A stretch of 64,000 nucleotides of DNA from assembly GCA_041394885.1 (NCBI GenBank), contig JAWKHI010000001.1:1-64000 (forward strand), read 5' to 3'. Position 1 is the stretch's first letter. The number at the start of each line of letters is the position of its first letter. The notes under the pieces were generated by a model, which did no database searches, was not told the origin of the DNA, and worked only from the letters and a program-made list of their open reading frames with translations. Below, piece by piece: positions 25,800 to 35,256 of the stretch. Origin of the DNA: DSOI01 sp041394885. GTDB taxonomy: Bacteria > Acidobacteriota > Terriglobia > Bryobacterales > Bryobacteraceae. A program made the translations under genes and the position numbers.

Positions 25800-27347
25800 A
25801 TGATCACACGACGAAGCGCCCTGGCCGGCCTCGCCGGCGCTGCCCCCACCCTTCGGATGCGTGCGGCCGAAGCCAGGCCCCGCATCGCGCAGGGACCCTT
25901 TTCCGCCTCGCGCGATTCGCTGCGCGCCTACCGCGTCCCCGATTGGTTTCGCGATGCCAAGTTCGGGATCTGGGCGCACTGGGGTCCGCAGTCAGCGCCG
26001 GAGTTTGGCGATTGGTACGCGCGCAACATGTACATAGAAGGGCACCGCCAGTACAAGTATCACATCGCGACATACGGCCATCCCTCGAAGTTCGGCTTCA
26101 AGGACATCATTCCCACGTGGAAAGCTGAGAAGTTCGATCCCGCGGCCCTGATATCGCTCTACAAGAAGGCGGGCGCCAAATACTTCGTCAGCATGGGTGT
26201 GCATCACGACAACTTCGATTTGTGGAAGTCGAGGCACAATCGCTGGAACTCGGTCAACATGGGGCCGAAGCGCGACATCGTCGGCGAGTTTCGCCGCGAA
26301 GCCTCGCGGCAAGGGCTGCGGTTCGGCGTCAGCGAGCACTTGGCGGTCACCTACCATTGGTTTCAGACCAGCCATGGCGCCGACAAGAGCGGACCTTTCG
26401 CGGGCGTCCCCTACGACGGCGCAGACCCGAAGTTCGCGGATTACTACCTGGAGACGCATGAAGCTCCAAAGAACGCCTGGGAGCCCCAGGGTGTGCCCCT
26501 GAAATGGAAGCAGCACTATTTCGATCGCGTCAAAGATCTCCTCGATCGGTATGAGCCCGACCTGCTCTACACCGATGGTCCGATCTTCTTCGAGGACTGG
26601 GGCCTTGCGGTGGCCGCTCATCACTACAACAAGAGCGCGGCAAGGGCCGGCGGCGCAGTCGAGGGCGTCTACGCCAACAAGGGCAAAACCGATTGTGTCA
26701 ACGGCACTTGCGTGCTCGATCTCGAGCGGGGCGTCGTCGACCGGATTTGGGACGAACCCTGGCAAACCGACACCTGCGTCGGCCGATGGCACTACGACAA
26801 GGAAGCCAGGTACAAATCGCCCAAGATCGTGATCGACATGCTCGTCGATATCGTCAGCCGAAACGGAAACCTGCTGCTGAATTTCCCGCTGCCATCGAGC
26901 GGCATGCTCGATCCGGAAGAGTTGAAGATCCTCGACGAGATCTCCCGCTGGATGGCCATCAACGGAGAAGCCATTTACGGCACGCGCCCGTGGAAAGCGT
27001 TCGGCGGCGGCCCCTCCACCGAAAAGACTCCCTCCGAGGGCGGCGGACAGAGTGCGCACCACAACGCAGCGGCTTTTAACGAGCGGTCGCGCAAGGATTT
27101 GGTTGCCGCCGACGTGCGCTACACCAGCAAGGCCGGTGCCGTGTACGCCTTCTCGATGGGCTGGGGCGGCCACAGCGCGCTGTTTCCAGAACTGGCGGCA
27201 GGCAAGGTGGGGAACATCGGACGCGTGGTGTTGCTCGGGCACCGGGGGAGTCTCGAGTGGAAGCAGGAAAGCGCGGGCCTTCGCATCGGGCTGCCGCCGG
27301 CCCGGCCCTGCGAACATGCCGTTGCGTTCCGGGTCGAGGGAGCCTAG
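25800..27347 (+). CDS. Exported alpha-L-fucosidase, GH29
   Basis: 515 residues with a Tat signal (ITRRSALAGLAGAAP). GH29 blocks: WFRDAKFGIWAHWGPQS, AGAKYFVSMGVHHDNFDLW, and the nucleophile D259 in LLYTDGPI. The C-terminal part is a beta-sandwich. It should remove alpha-L-fucose, or a related L-sugar such as L-galactose, from oligosaccharides in the periplasm. GH29 enzymes active on galactose-type sugars are known, which would suit a red-algal galactan locus but is not shown by the sequence. No copy of the AATCTATAATCT motif lies upstream. The general acid cannot be assigned by eye. Confidence 0.88.
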   Translation: MITRRSALAGLAGAAPTLRMRAAEARPRIAQGPFSASRDSLRAYRVPDWFRDAKFGIWAHWGPQSAPEFGDWYARNMYIEGHRQYKYHIATYGHPSKFGFKDIIPTWKAEKFDPAALISLYKKAGAKYFVSMGVHHDNFDLWKSRHNRWNSVNMGPKRDIVGEFRREASRQGLRFGVSEHLAVTYHWFQTSHGADKSGPFAGVPYDGADPKFADYYLETHEAPKNAWEPQGVPLKWKQHYFDRVKDLLDRYEPDLLYTDGPIFFEDWGLAVAAHHYNKSAARAGGAVEGVYANKGKTDCVNGTCVLDLERGVVDRIWDEPWQTDTCVGRWHYDKEARYKSPKIVIDMLVDIVSRNGNLLLNFPLPSSGMLDPEELKILDEISRWMAINGEAIYGTRPWKAFGGGPSTEKTPSEGGGQSAHHNAAAFNERSRKDLVAADVRYTSKAGAVYAFSMGWGGHSALFPELAAGKVGNIGRVVLLGHRGSLEWKQESAGLRIGLPPARPCEHAVAFRVEGA

Positions 27348-27353
27348 GCAAGC

Positions 27354-27584
27354 ATGGCCCTCGGATCTCCTCTTTGCCATGGCCTCGCCACGTCCGCGGG
27401 ATTCGCTCTCCTGTGCGGGCCCCCGGCCCGGCTCAGATTTGCCGATTCGCCCGAGTCCGCTTTCAATCGTCCGGACGGCCTCTGGGGCCATCACAACTTC
27501 CGCCCCGGACACCGCTACCGGCTGGGCCTCGGCGAGCGTCCATGGGCGCCCATCGGGGCGGAGAGCCAACTGCAGACCTGGTAG
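27354..27584 (+). CDS. Short open frame between GH29 and DUF5060 genes, possible remnant
   Basis: 76 codons from ATG 27354, 7 bp after the fucosidase stop. The N terminus is weakly hydrophobic (CHGLATSAGFALLCGPP). The second half reads FNRPDGLWGHHNFRPGHRY, then RLGLGERPWAP, which looks like real protein and resembles the tail of a larger sugar-active enzyme. It is either a tiny secreted protein or the 3' scrap of a deleted gene. I cannot decide. Confidence 0.3.
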   Translation: MALGSPLCHGLATSAGFALLCGPPARLRFADSPESAFNRPDGLWGHHNFRPGHRYRLGLGERPWAPIGAESQLQTW

Positions 27585-27595
27585 AGGAGAAAATC

Positions 27596-29134
27596 ATGAA
27601 TTTGCGTCACCTTGCCGTCGTTAGCGCCCTCGCGATCCAAACCCTGCCAGGGGCCGTTTCAATCGAGCAGTATCAGACGCACGACTTCTCGTTTCGCGCC
27701 ACCGTGCCGGGCAATCCGTTCGACGTCGAATTGACCGGCGAGTTCTCAGGCCCGAACGGGCAGCGCCTTCGCGTTCCAGGCTTCTATGACGGTGACGGCA
27801 CTTGGAAGATCCGCTTCTCGCCCCCGGCCATTGGGGCCTGGTCGCTCCGCACAGCCTCGCCCCTGGCTGCGCTCAGCGGCCACTCGGAAACAGCCATCCA
27901 GTGCGTTGCCAACCGCAATCCGAATATTCACGGCGGACTGCGCGTCGATGCCGTTCATCCGCATCACTTCGTGTACGAGGACGGAACACGCTACTTCCTG
28001 ATGGGCTACGAAGCCGATTGGCTGTGGGCCCTCGATATGAGCGACCCCGAGCGCACTACGATGCGCCGGTTGATTAACCAGATGGCGGAGCGCCGCTTTA
28101 ACCACGTGATGGTGAACATCTACGCTCACGACACCGCTTGGAGCCCGGGCAAGCAAAATCAGTGGGACTTCGGACCTCCGGAGATGTACGCGTGGGAAGG
28201 AACCAATGAGAAGCCGGATCACTCGCGATTCAACGTGCGGTTCTTTCAGCTCTACGACGGCATGATGACGGCTCTGCGAGACAAGGGCATCGTCGCGCAC
28301 ATCATGCTAAAGGTCTATAACAAGATGGTGAAGTGGCCGCCGCCGGGGAGTGACGACGAAGCACGGTACTTCCGCTATGTCACTGCCCGCTATCAGGCGT
28401 TTTCGAACGTGGTCTGGGACTTCTCGAAAGAGGCCTACAACGAGAAGAATGAAACCCTCCAGGCGCGCCTCATCGACCTTGTGCGCGATACCGACGCCTA
28501 TCACAGGCTCACCACCGCGCATGACGACGAGGTCTACGAATGGGACCCCGAGTTGAGCCGGAACCTCGATTTCCGCACCGATCAGCAGCACACGGACTTC
28601 GCCGCCATGATCGCCTTTGACCGCGCTCGCCGCGCCTATCCGGTTGTCAACTCGGAGTTCGCCTATGAGCGTGGCGTGGACAAGCTTCCAACCTACCGCA
28701 GGGAGAACGATTGGCAGGAGCAGTTGCGCCGGGCTTGGCACATCTACTTGGCCGGCGGCTATGGCGTCTACTACTACAACAACACAGCCTGGGACCTCGT
28801 GAAGATCGATCCGGAACCGCCGGGTATGAAACCGTTCCAACTTCTCTCCGAGACACTCTCCTCGTTGCCGTACTGGCGAATGACGCCGTCCAACGAACTA
28901 TCGAGCGGCCCCTGCCTCGCGCTGGAAGGCGACGCTTATGCGTTCTATTCGGAAGGCCAGCAGTTGGCGGTTCATCTCCGCGGGCTCGCCGATCCCGCAC
29001 TCGCCAAGGCAGAGTGGATCGACACCTGGACCGGGGCGCGCGAGCCGGCGAACCTCGTCGGCAAATCCGTCTTCAAGATCCGCAAACCGGAAGCATTTGG
29101 CCAGGCGCCAGCGCTGCTGTTGGTGCGGAAGTGA
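27596..29134 (+). CDS. Exported DUF5060/DUF4038 glycoside hydrolase-like protein
   Basis: 512 residues from ATG 27596, preceded by the ribosome binding site AGAGGAG; the longer open frame from 27257 runs through the fucosidase gene and is rejected. A signal peptide (MNLRHLAVVSALAIQTLPG) leads into a beta-sandwich of DUF5060 type (FRATVPGNPFDVELTGEFSG). A TIM barrel of DUF4038 type follows: YFLMGYEADWLWAL, NHVMVNIYAHD, WDFSKEAYNE, VNSEFAYERG and a final beta domain. Apiosidase and similar exo-enzymes belong to this clan. The carboxylates in KEAYNE and NSEF are the best catalytic candidates. It is the last gene of the sugar locus. Confidence 0.78.
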   Translation: MNLRHLAVVSALAIQTLPGAVSIEQYQTHDFSFRATVPGNPFDVELTGEFSGPNGQRLRVPGFYDGDGTWKIRFSPPAIGAWSLRTASPLAALSGHSETAIQCVANRNPNIHGGLRVDAVHPHHFVYEDGTRYFLMGYEADWLWALDMSDPERTTMRRLINQMAERRFNHVMVNIYAHDTAWSPGKQNQWDFGPPEMYAWEGTNEKPDHSRFNVRFFQLYDGMMTALRDKGIVAHIMLKVYNKMVKWPPPGSDDEARYFRYVTARYQAFSNVVWDFSKEAYNEKNETLQARLIDLVRDTDAYHRLTTAHDDEVYEWDPELSRNLDFRTDQQHTDFAAMIAFDRARRAYPVVNSEFAYERGVDKLPTYRRENDWQEQLRRAWHIYLAGGYGVYYYNNTAWDLVKIDPEPPGMKPFQLLSETLSSLPYWRMTPSNELSSGPCLALEGDAYAFYSEGQQLAVHLRGLADPALAKAEWIDTWTGAREPANLVGKSVFKIRKPEAFGQAPALLLVRK

Positions 29135-29168
29135 GGCCACGGAACCCAGACTCGTTCCCTGCCCTCGA

Positions 29169-29567
29169 TCATCGGGATTCCGGCGTCACCGGCTCATCGG
29201 TGGCCTGCCCGAAGACGAGCACGTGCCCCTCCGGGTCCACCAACTCGAATTCCTTCATCCCGTAAAATCGTACCGCCAGCTCGCTCGGAGCTCCACCCGC
29301 CGCCATCACCTCTTCGCGCAGCGCGACGACATCGGCCGGATAGAAATAGTAGACCGCCTGTGTGTAGCGTCCCCCGATCCGGGGCGCCTCCGGTACGGAT
29401 GTCGGGCTGGCCAGCATGATCTGCGCCTTGCCCCGCCGCAAGCTGGCGAACCCGGACCGGCCCACATCGTCCATCCGGCTCATCACTTCGAAGCCCAGGA
29501 CGTCCACATAGAACCGGATCGCCGCCTGGGCATCGCGGCACAACAGCATCGGTACCAGGTCGTTCAT
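29169..29567 (-). CDS. VOC/glyoxalase-fold protein
   Basis: 132 residues starting MNDLVPMLLCRDAQAAIRFY, the beta-alpha-beta opening of the vicinal-oxygen-chelate fold. VDVLGFEVMSRMDDVG and FYGMKEFELVDPEGHVLVFGQ form the second module. Such small proteins bind metal and act as glyoxalase-like isomerases or antibiotic-binding proteins. The usual H/E metal set is incomplete by eye, so the activity is open. It lies 29 bp downstream of the TolC-like gene on the same strand. Confidence 0.8.
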   Translation of the reverse strand: MNDLVPMLLCRDAQAAIRFYVDVLGFEVMSRMDDVGRSGFASLRRGKAQIMLASPTSVPEAPRIGGRYTQAVYYFYPADVVALREEVMAAGGAPSELAVRFYGMKEFELVDPEGHVLVFGQATDEPVTPESR

Positions 29568-29596
29568 CGAATCTCAACCCCGGCCCCGGCGCCGGC

Positions 29597-31522
29597 CTAC
29601 GGTTGCGCCCGGATCATATCCGGCGGCCGGCTGACGCTCCCAGCCATCGCCTCCACCACATCGATGTTGTATGCCTTCAGTGTCTGCCCGGTCACCCGGT
29701 CCAGATCCACTTTGGCTTTCTGATAGCCGCTCATCGCCGACACTAAATTTGACTCCGCCTGCGCCAGATCCCGCTGGTACTGAATGATCAGATACACCGT
29801 CGACGCGCCCAGTTCGTACTTTTTCTGCTCGGCGGCCAACGTTTGCTCCTGCAGTTCCCGCTGCTTTAGCGCCGATTGATACCGCGCCCGCGTCTGCTGC
29901 AGCGCCACTACCGAGTTCTGGATGTCCACTCGAAGCTGATTCAGCGCCCGCTGCTCCTGCAATTCCTGCTGCCGCAGGTTGATCGTGTCGATGATCATAT
30001 CGGCCTGCGCGGACCGGTTCCGCAGCGGAATGTTCAACTGGAAGCCAACCGAATAGTCGGGAAAGTTCCGCCGCGCCAGTTGCCCGAGAGCCGTCCCGTA
30101 CCCGCCCACGAAAAAGTCGTCCACTCGCCGCACGATCGGCTGACCGCGCAGCAACAGATCGTTGATCGCGCCCGACAACGCATTGTTCTGGAACGACGCC
30201 TGAACGTCGAGCGACGGCAACAACTGGCTCCTGCTCCCCTTCAAGCCGATCCTTGCGTTCTCGATGTTGATCCGCGTTTGCTCGAGGTCCGGACGGTCCG
30301 CCACCGCGGCGGCATACAAGTCCTGCACCGGCTGCACCGGATCCACGTCGGGAATCGCCATCTTGTCGGTCGGCACGATTCGTGCATCGGCCACCATCGA
30401 ACTGGCCACCCCCGTCCGGCTCAGCACGTTCTTCAGAATCGTCTCCTGCTGCAGCAGCACCGTCTGAGAAACGATCAGATCCTGCTCCCGCGCCGCCACT
30501 TGCGCTTCCGCGTTCACGATCTCGATCGGCGCCAGTGTGCCGATCTCCACCTGCTTCTTGTTGTCCTCGTACAGCTTCTTGGCAAGCGCCAACGCCTGCT
30601 CCTTCACCTTCAAATCCTCGTTGTAGCTCACCAGATCCCAATACAGTCCCACCACCGCCGCCACCGTCGTGATCAACTGATTCCGGAACTGCAGGTCGCT
30701 CACCTTCATATTGTTTTTCGCGATCCGGATATTACGGTCGTTCACCGCCACCCCGAATCCCTGCAGCAGCCGCTGACTGATCTGCAATTGAATGTTCGCT
30801 GAATTCAAGGGGTTGATGTCGCTCAGCGGATTGTTGCCGCGCGAATAAAGATTGTTCCATCCCAGGCTCGCCGTCGTACCCGTCAGCCAGCTTTTCTGCA
30901 CCGCGTAACTATGCGACGTCGAATCGAAAATCGTCGACGTCAATCCCGTCGTCACCGTGTTGGACTGCGGCCGCGTCGTGTGCCCCATGTTGAACGTCGA
31001 CACGAAAACCGGATCCAGATTCTGCAGCGCCGTACCCGTCGCCGTGATGATCGTTCCGCCCGTTCCCCCCCCGCCGGCATCCGCCGTCGTCCGCCGCCCG
31101 CCGCCCTGCACCACCGGTGCGCCACCGGTCTGGCTGCCCACAACCTGCGCCTGCGCGCTCGCCGCGCCGCCCTGCACCACCGGCGGGACGCCGCGAAGCA
31201 GTCCGCCCGCCTGCGCGCGCATCAAACTCGCCTTCGACGTCTCCGGACCGTACCGCTGCAACTCGATGTCCAGATTGTTCTCGAGCGTCAGCGCGATGGT
31301 GTCCTGCAGCGATAAATACAGCTTCCCTGCCCGGATCAACGCATCCAGACGGCTCGAATTCTGAAGCCGGATCGGCGCAACTTCTTTTTCCCGGTAACTG
31401 TGGGTGATCTTCTCCACAAAACCTTGCGGAGGCTTGTCTACCACGATATTCTGCCCCGCCACCGGCGAGGCAAGCAGAACGGCAACACACAGTTGGGCTA
31501 CGAGAGAACGCATAGAGTTCAT
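29597..31522 (-). CDS. TolC-family outer-membrane efflux protein
   Basis: 641 residues from ATG 31522 or 31513, with a signal peptide ending at AGQ. The OEP pattern is duplicated: coiled-coil helices such as VSYNEDLKVKEQALALAKK and LEIVNAEAQVAAREQDLI-type hairpins in the first half, and QQELQEQRALNQLRVDIQNS with YELGASTVYLIIQYQRDLAQ in the second. A low-complexity insert rich in G, T and V near residues 105-160 is unusual; it would lie near the first beta strand. TolC proteins form the outer channel for tripartite exporters, but no membrane-fusion or inner-membrane partner is adjacent. The gene is divergent from truA. Confidence 0.88.
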   Translation of the reverse strand: MNSMRSLVAQLCVAVLLASPVAGQNIVVDKPPQGFVEKITHSYREKEVAPIRLQNSSRLDALIRAGKLYLSLQDTIALTLENNLDIELQRYGPETSKASLMRAQAGGLLRGVPPVVQGGAASAQAQVVGSQTGGAPVVQGGGRRTTADAGGGGTGGTIITATGTALQNLDPVFVSTFNMGHTTRPQSNTVTTGLTSTIFDSTSHSYAVQKSWLTGTTASLGWNNLYSRGNNPLSDINPLNSANIQLQISQRLLQGFGVAVNDRNIRIAKNNMKVSDLQFRNQLITTVAAVVGLYWDLVSYNEDLKVKEQALALAKKLYEDNKKQVEIGTLAPIEIVNAEAQVAAREQDLIVSQTVLLQQETILKNVLSRTGVASSMVADARIVPTDKMAIPDVDPVQPVQDLYAAAVADRPDLEQTRINIENARIGLKGSRSQLLPSLDVQASFQNNALSGAINDLLLRGQPIVRRVDDFFVGGYGTALGQLARRNFPDYSVGFQLNIPLRNRSAQADMIIDTINLRQQELQEQRALNQLRVDIQNSVVALQQTRARYQSALKQRELQEQTLAAEQKKYELGASTVYLIIQYQRDLAQAESNLVSAMSGYQKAKVDLDRVTGQTLKAYNIDVVEAMAGSVSRPPDMIRAQP

Positions 31523-31584
31523 GAGTACAAGACGACCTTAAGCAGGCGAAAGTTCAATGGTATCATTTAGAGCCGGAATCCTTC

Positions 31585-32382
31585 TTGCGGCGCATCAAAG
31601 TCACTGTTTCCTACGACGGAGCCTGCTACCACGGTTGGCAGGTTCAACCCGGCGTCCCCACGATCCAGTCCACCGTCGAGGCCGTTCTCACAGAGATCGA
31701 GGGCGCACCGGTCCACGTCTCCGCTTCTGGACGCACCGACGCCGGCGTCCACGCGCTCGCCCAGGTCGCCGCGTTCGATCTCGTCAATCCGATCCCCGAA
31801 GCCAATCTCCGCCGCGCCATGAATCGGCTTCTTCCCCCCGACATCCGCATCCTCGATGTCACCCAGGCACCCCGAGGCTTTCATCCCCGCTACGACGCCC
31901 TCGCCAAAACGTACGAATATCGCATCTGGCGGACCGAAGTCCGCCCCCCGTTCGAGCGGCTCTACACCCATCATCATCCCTATCCCCTCGATGTCCCTTT
32001 CATGGCCGCCGCCGCGAGACTTTTTCAAGGCACACACGACTTTTCCGCCTTCGCCGCCGCCGATGGCGCCGACGCCCTCGGACGCTCCAAGGTGCGGACC
32101 ATCTTTTCCTCCTCCGTCTGGGAGTCCGGCGACCTCCTGTTTTACCGCGTCCGCGGCAGTGGTTTCCTCAAACATATGGTCCGCTTAATCATGGGTACAC
32201 TACTCGAAGCGGGTAAGAAGAATCTGACGCTCCCCGGCATCGAAATGTTTCTCCAACCCGGATTTCCCGGAAAAGCCGGCCCCCGCGTTCCCGCGTCCGG
32301 ACTCTTCCTGCTCAATGTAGAGTACGAAACTGACGCGCCGGCAGTAGCAGCAGAACCAGCAACAACGCCACCGGATGCATAA
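31585..32382 (+). CDS. truA: tRNA pseudouridine(38-40) synthase
   Basis: 265 residues from a TTG at 31585. The catalytic D52 lies in SGRTDAGVHA, which defines TruA, and RGSGFLKHMVRLIMG is the conserved C-terminal block. The enzyme makes pseudouridine at positions 38-40 in the anticodon arm of tRNAs as a dimer. The C-terminal 20 residues are variable. Its 3' end overlaps the convergent MFS gene by 71 bp, which is large for this genome; the MFS reading frame in that part ends in a plausible helix followed by PARQFRTLH, so both ends may be real. Confidence 0.93.
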   Translation: MRRIKVTVSYDGACYHGWQVQPGVPTIQSTVEAVLTEIEGAPVHVSASGRTDAGVHALAQVAAFDLVNPIPEANLRRAMNRLLPPDIRILDVTQAPRGFHPRYDALAKTYEYRIWRTEVRPPFERLYTHHHPYPLDVPFMAAAARLFQGTHDFSAFAAADGADALGRSKVRTIFSSSVWESGDLLFYRVRGSGFLKHMVRLIMGTLLEAGKKNLTLPGIEMFLQPGFPGKAGPRVPASGLFLLNVEYETDAPAVAAEPATTPPDA

Positions 32383-33574
32383 GTCCCGCGATCCAGAACA
32401 CCGGCGCATACGAAAAGTGCGCAACCAGGTACCCCGTCCCCAGATTCGCCACGATTCCGCCCACCGCGCCGCCCATCCCCGTAAACCCCGACGCCGTACC
32501 CACCTCGTTCGCCCGGAACAGATCCGTCGGCAGCGCCAGCAGATTCGAAATCCACAGCGAATGCCCCGCCATCATGCAGCACGTCGCCGCGATCGCCCAA
32601 TACCCCGACGGAGCCATCGGCGCCAGGATCCCCACCGGCATGCAACACGCCCCCAACACCAGCACCGTCTTGCGCGCCTTGTGCAGATCCCAGCCACGCT
32701 CCATCAATTTGCCCGATAGCCATCCCCCGAACACGTAGGCCGCGTCCCCGAACACGTACGGCACCCATGCATACGTCGCCACCATCGCCAGATCGAACCC
32801 CCGCTCCTTTCGCAGATACTCCGGCAGCCAGAAGATCACGAAGTACATCACCGGATCGGTGAAAAAGCGCGCCAGGATCAAACTCCAGCACCCTCGCGCC
32901 CGCAGCACTCGCAGCCAATCCACACCCTCTTTCGACGGAGCCGCCTCCTCCGGAGGACGCACGTGATCCTTGATCTCCGCATACTCCTCCTCCCGAAGCC
33001 ACCGGTTCTTGTGCGGCGGATCGTACAGCAACGTCCACAGCGCCAGCCAGATCAGCCCCAGAGCGCCCGTCACCACAAACGCCCCCCGCCATCCGAACCA
33101 GATCGTCAATCCCCCCACCAGCGGCTGTGCAATCGCGGACCCCATCGTCGCCCCCGCATTGAAGATCCCCACCCCCAACGCCCGCCGGTTCGGCGGAAAC
33201 CACTCCGCGATCGCCTTCGCCGCCGCCGGCCAGTTCCCCGGCTCGCACAACCCCAACACGAATCGCGACCCGGCGAGCGACCATTTCCCCACCGTCCATC
33301 CATGCAGCGTCTGCGCGATCGACCACGCCAGGATGAACACCCCATACCCGCGCTTGGTCCCCAACCGGTCCACAATCGGACCCGATCCCGCGTACATCAC
33401 CGCGTAGGCGAACATGAACACCGCCAGGATGTGCGAATAATCCTGCTCGTCCATCCCGAACTCCCGCCGGATCTCCACCGACACCACGCCCAGCGCCACG
33501 CGGTCCACGTAATTGATCGTCGTCGCCAGGAACAACAGCCCCGCCACCACCCACTGCATCCGCGGAATCTTCAT
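32312..33574 (-). CDS. MFS carrier, ACS (hexuronate-type) family
   Basis: 420 residues from ATG 33574 (MKIPRMQWVVAGLLFLATT); the longer frame to 33901 is antisense-like and rejected. Twelve helices, with NYVDRVALGVVSVEIRREF and GLCEPGNWPAAAKAIAEWFP, the ACS signatures also seen in the MFS gene at 17224. It should import sugar acids with protons. Its start overlaps the stop of the GT-C gene by the ATGA arrangement, and further upstream is an IlvD/Edd sugar-acid dehydratase, so uptake and dehydration of an aldonate may be coupled here. Confidence 0.85.
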   Translation of the reverse strand: MKIPRMQWVVAGLLFLATTINYVDRVALGVVSVEIRREFGMDEQDYSHILAVFMFAYAVMYAGSGPIVDRLGTKRGYGVFILAWSIAQTLHGWTVGKWSLAGSRFVLGLCEPGNWPAAAKAIAEWFPPNRRALGVGIFNAGATMGSAIAQPLVGGLTIWFGWRGAFVVTGALGLIWLALWTLLYDPPHKNRWLREEEYAEIKDHVRPPEEAAPSKEGVDWLRVLRARGCWSLILARFFTDPVMYFVIFWLPEYLRKERGFDLAMVATYAWVPYVFGDAAYVFGGWLSGKLMERGWDLHKARKTVLVLGACCMPVGILAPMAPSGYWAIAATCCMMAGHSLWISNLLALPTDLFRANEVGTASGFTGMGGAVGGIVANLGTGYLVAHFSYAPVFWIAGLMHPVALLLVLLLLPARQFRTLH

Positions 33575-35256
33575 CGCCCGTCCTCCATCGAAAACCCGAG
33601 CCGCCTCACCAGCACTCCTAACACACGCGTATCCCCATGCCCCGGATGATGCGGCGGCGTCACCCGCAATTCCACCGTCACCGGACCCTCCTTCGTCTCC
33701 GCCACTGGAATCCGCAGATCCCTCCAGACCGATTCCTCCATCTCCGCTTTGCCGATCGGCGCGCCGTCCACCCGCACCTCCACCGTCGCCCGTTCCGGAG
33801 CCGCTGCCTCCATCTCGAAAAACCGCGCCCCCGCCGGACGCCACAGCCGCACCTTGGCCAACGGCTCGGACCATCGCGCGTCGCCCTCTTTCGGATGCCA
33901 TCCGCCGTCCAACTGAAATACACTCACCGTCTGGCTCATCCGCACCGCCGGACGCAGCGCCGTCGATCCATCCCGGTATGCCGTCTCCAGGATCCGGAGA
34001 CCTTCGTTCCAGCTCAGCACCAGGGTACGCTCGGCATTGGCGCCCTGATGCGCCTGCTTCAGTTCCACTTCATTCCGCTGGTACGCCAATCGCAGCGCCC
34101 CCTCGATCCCCCACCAATGCATCCCGGAAGGCGACCCGTCGTAAAGAAAATGCTGCGCGTCCGGATGCTCCTGCGCTGCCCTCATCACTTTCGCCACATA
34201 CACGCGATTGAGATCGGCTTCGGCCAGCGTCGGGTTGCGTTCGAGGCGCATCACTTGAAAATTGACGCCCCACCATATCATCATCGCCACCGCCGCCGCG
34301 ATCGGCCGCTTCCCAATCCGGTCCCACAACGTTCCCACGGCCACCGACAGCCCGATCATCGGCACATACAGATACGCCCCGTAGAGCCGCCCCGGCAGCA
34401 GCAAAAGCGGACCCAGCAACAGCACCGCCGCCGTCAGCCCGAACGCCGCCCGCCGGTCCCGCAGATAGGCCGCCGCGCACACCAACGCCGCCAGCGCCCA
34501 CCCACTCAGCAGCGCTCGCCTCCCATAGAAACTCACCGTCGTCCAAACCGCCTCCGCCGTCAGCTTCAGTTCATATTCCCCGCCCGCCTCTCCCCGATTC
34601 GCGAGCACCGCCTGCCCCATGAACCACAACGCCACCGCCACGAACGGCATCGTCCTCTTCCAGTTCCGTCCGCCGATCCAGTACTCGTAAGCCACCACCG
34701 CGAACGCCACCATCACGCCGTTCTCTTTGGATTTGTACGCCAGCCAGCAACAAACAAGCGCCAAAATCGTCCTCCCCGACACGTACTCGAGAAGCGTCAG
34801 CGCCACGAAGGTCCCGCACAAGACGTCGAAGATGTACATCGGCTTCCAAAGCGCTTCGAACGCCGCCATCGGAAACGCGAAAAACAGCGCGCCCCACACC
34901 CCCAATCCCAATCGGCGCAAAAGCAGATATACCAACAGCACATTCAGAAAATGCGCCGCGTGAACCACCGCCACATACCACGGATAGTTCAATCCCACTT
35001 CGCCGCCCAACGCATAAAACAGGAAGTGGCCCGGCGGCCGGAAGTGTTGCGGCATGTAGAACGGCGTCGCCAACCCCTCCGCGAACATCCGTGCGGACCC
35101 GTTCCGCGTCCACGCGATGTTGTCCAAATCGTCCGACGAAAAGTACCCCTTATACGCCGCCCGGTTCGCGATCAGGAACAATACGATCAACGACGCCCCG
35201 GCAACCAGCCGGAACACCCATCCCCGCGCGCTACTTCCGGAGAAAATCGAAGTCAC
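33571..35256 (-). CDS. GT-C-like polytopic membrane protein
   Basis: 561 residues from a GTG at 35256. About ten membrane helices occupy residues 15-340. The first periplasmic loop holds YFSSDDLDNIAW, an acidic motif in the place where GT-C glycosyltransferases keep their catalytic aspartate. The last 200 residues are soluble and beta-rich (VEVRVDGAPIGKAE, VTVELRVTPPHHPG) and should lie in the periplasm. GT-C enzymes use polyprenyl-phosphate sugars to modify lipids, proteins or glycans. The start overlaps the end of the dehydratase gene by 26 bp and the stop overlaps the MFS start. The acceptor is unknown. Confidence 0.7.
   Translation of the reverse strand: MTSIFSGSSARGWVFRLVAGASLIVLFLIANRAAYKGYFSSDDLDNIAWTRNGSARMFAEGLATPFYMPQHFRPPGHFLFYALGGEVGLNYPWYVAVVHAAHFLNVLLVYLLLRRLGLGVWGALFFAFPMAAFEALWKPMYIFDVLCGTFVALTLLEYVSGRTILALVCCWLAYKSKENGVMVAFAVVAYEYWIGGRNWKRTMPFVAVALWFMGQAVLANRGEAGGEYELKLTAEAVWTTVSFYGRRALLSGWALAALVCAAAYLRDRRAAFGLTAAVLLLGPLLLLPGRLYGAYLYVPMIGLSVAVGTLWDRIGKRPIAAAVAMMIWWGVNFQVMRLERNPTLAEADLNRVYVAKVMRAAQEHPDAQHFLYDGSPSGMHWWGIEGALRLAYQRNEVELKQAHQGANAERTLVLSWNEGLRILETAYRDGSTALRPAVRMSQTVSVFQLDGGWHPKEGDARWSEPLAKVRLWRPAGARFFEMEAAAPERATVEVRVDGAPIGKAEMEESVWRDLRIPVAETKEGPVTVELRVTPPHHPGHGDTRVLGVLVRRLGFSMEDGR

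Noticed and set aside
25992..27569. 525-residue reverse frame across the fucosidase gene
   Set aside because: Antisense shadow; no recognisable domains, and GH29 motifs are on the plus strand.
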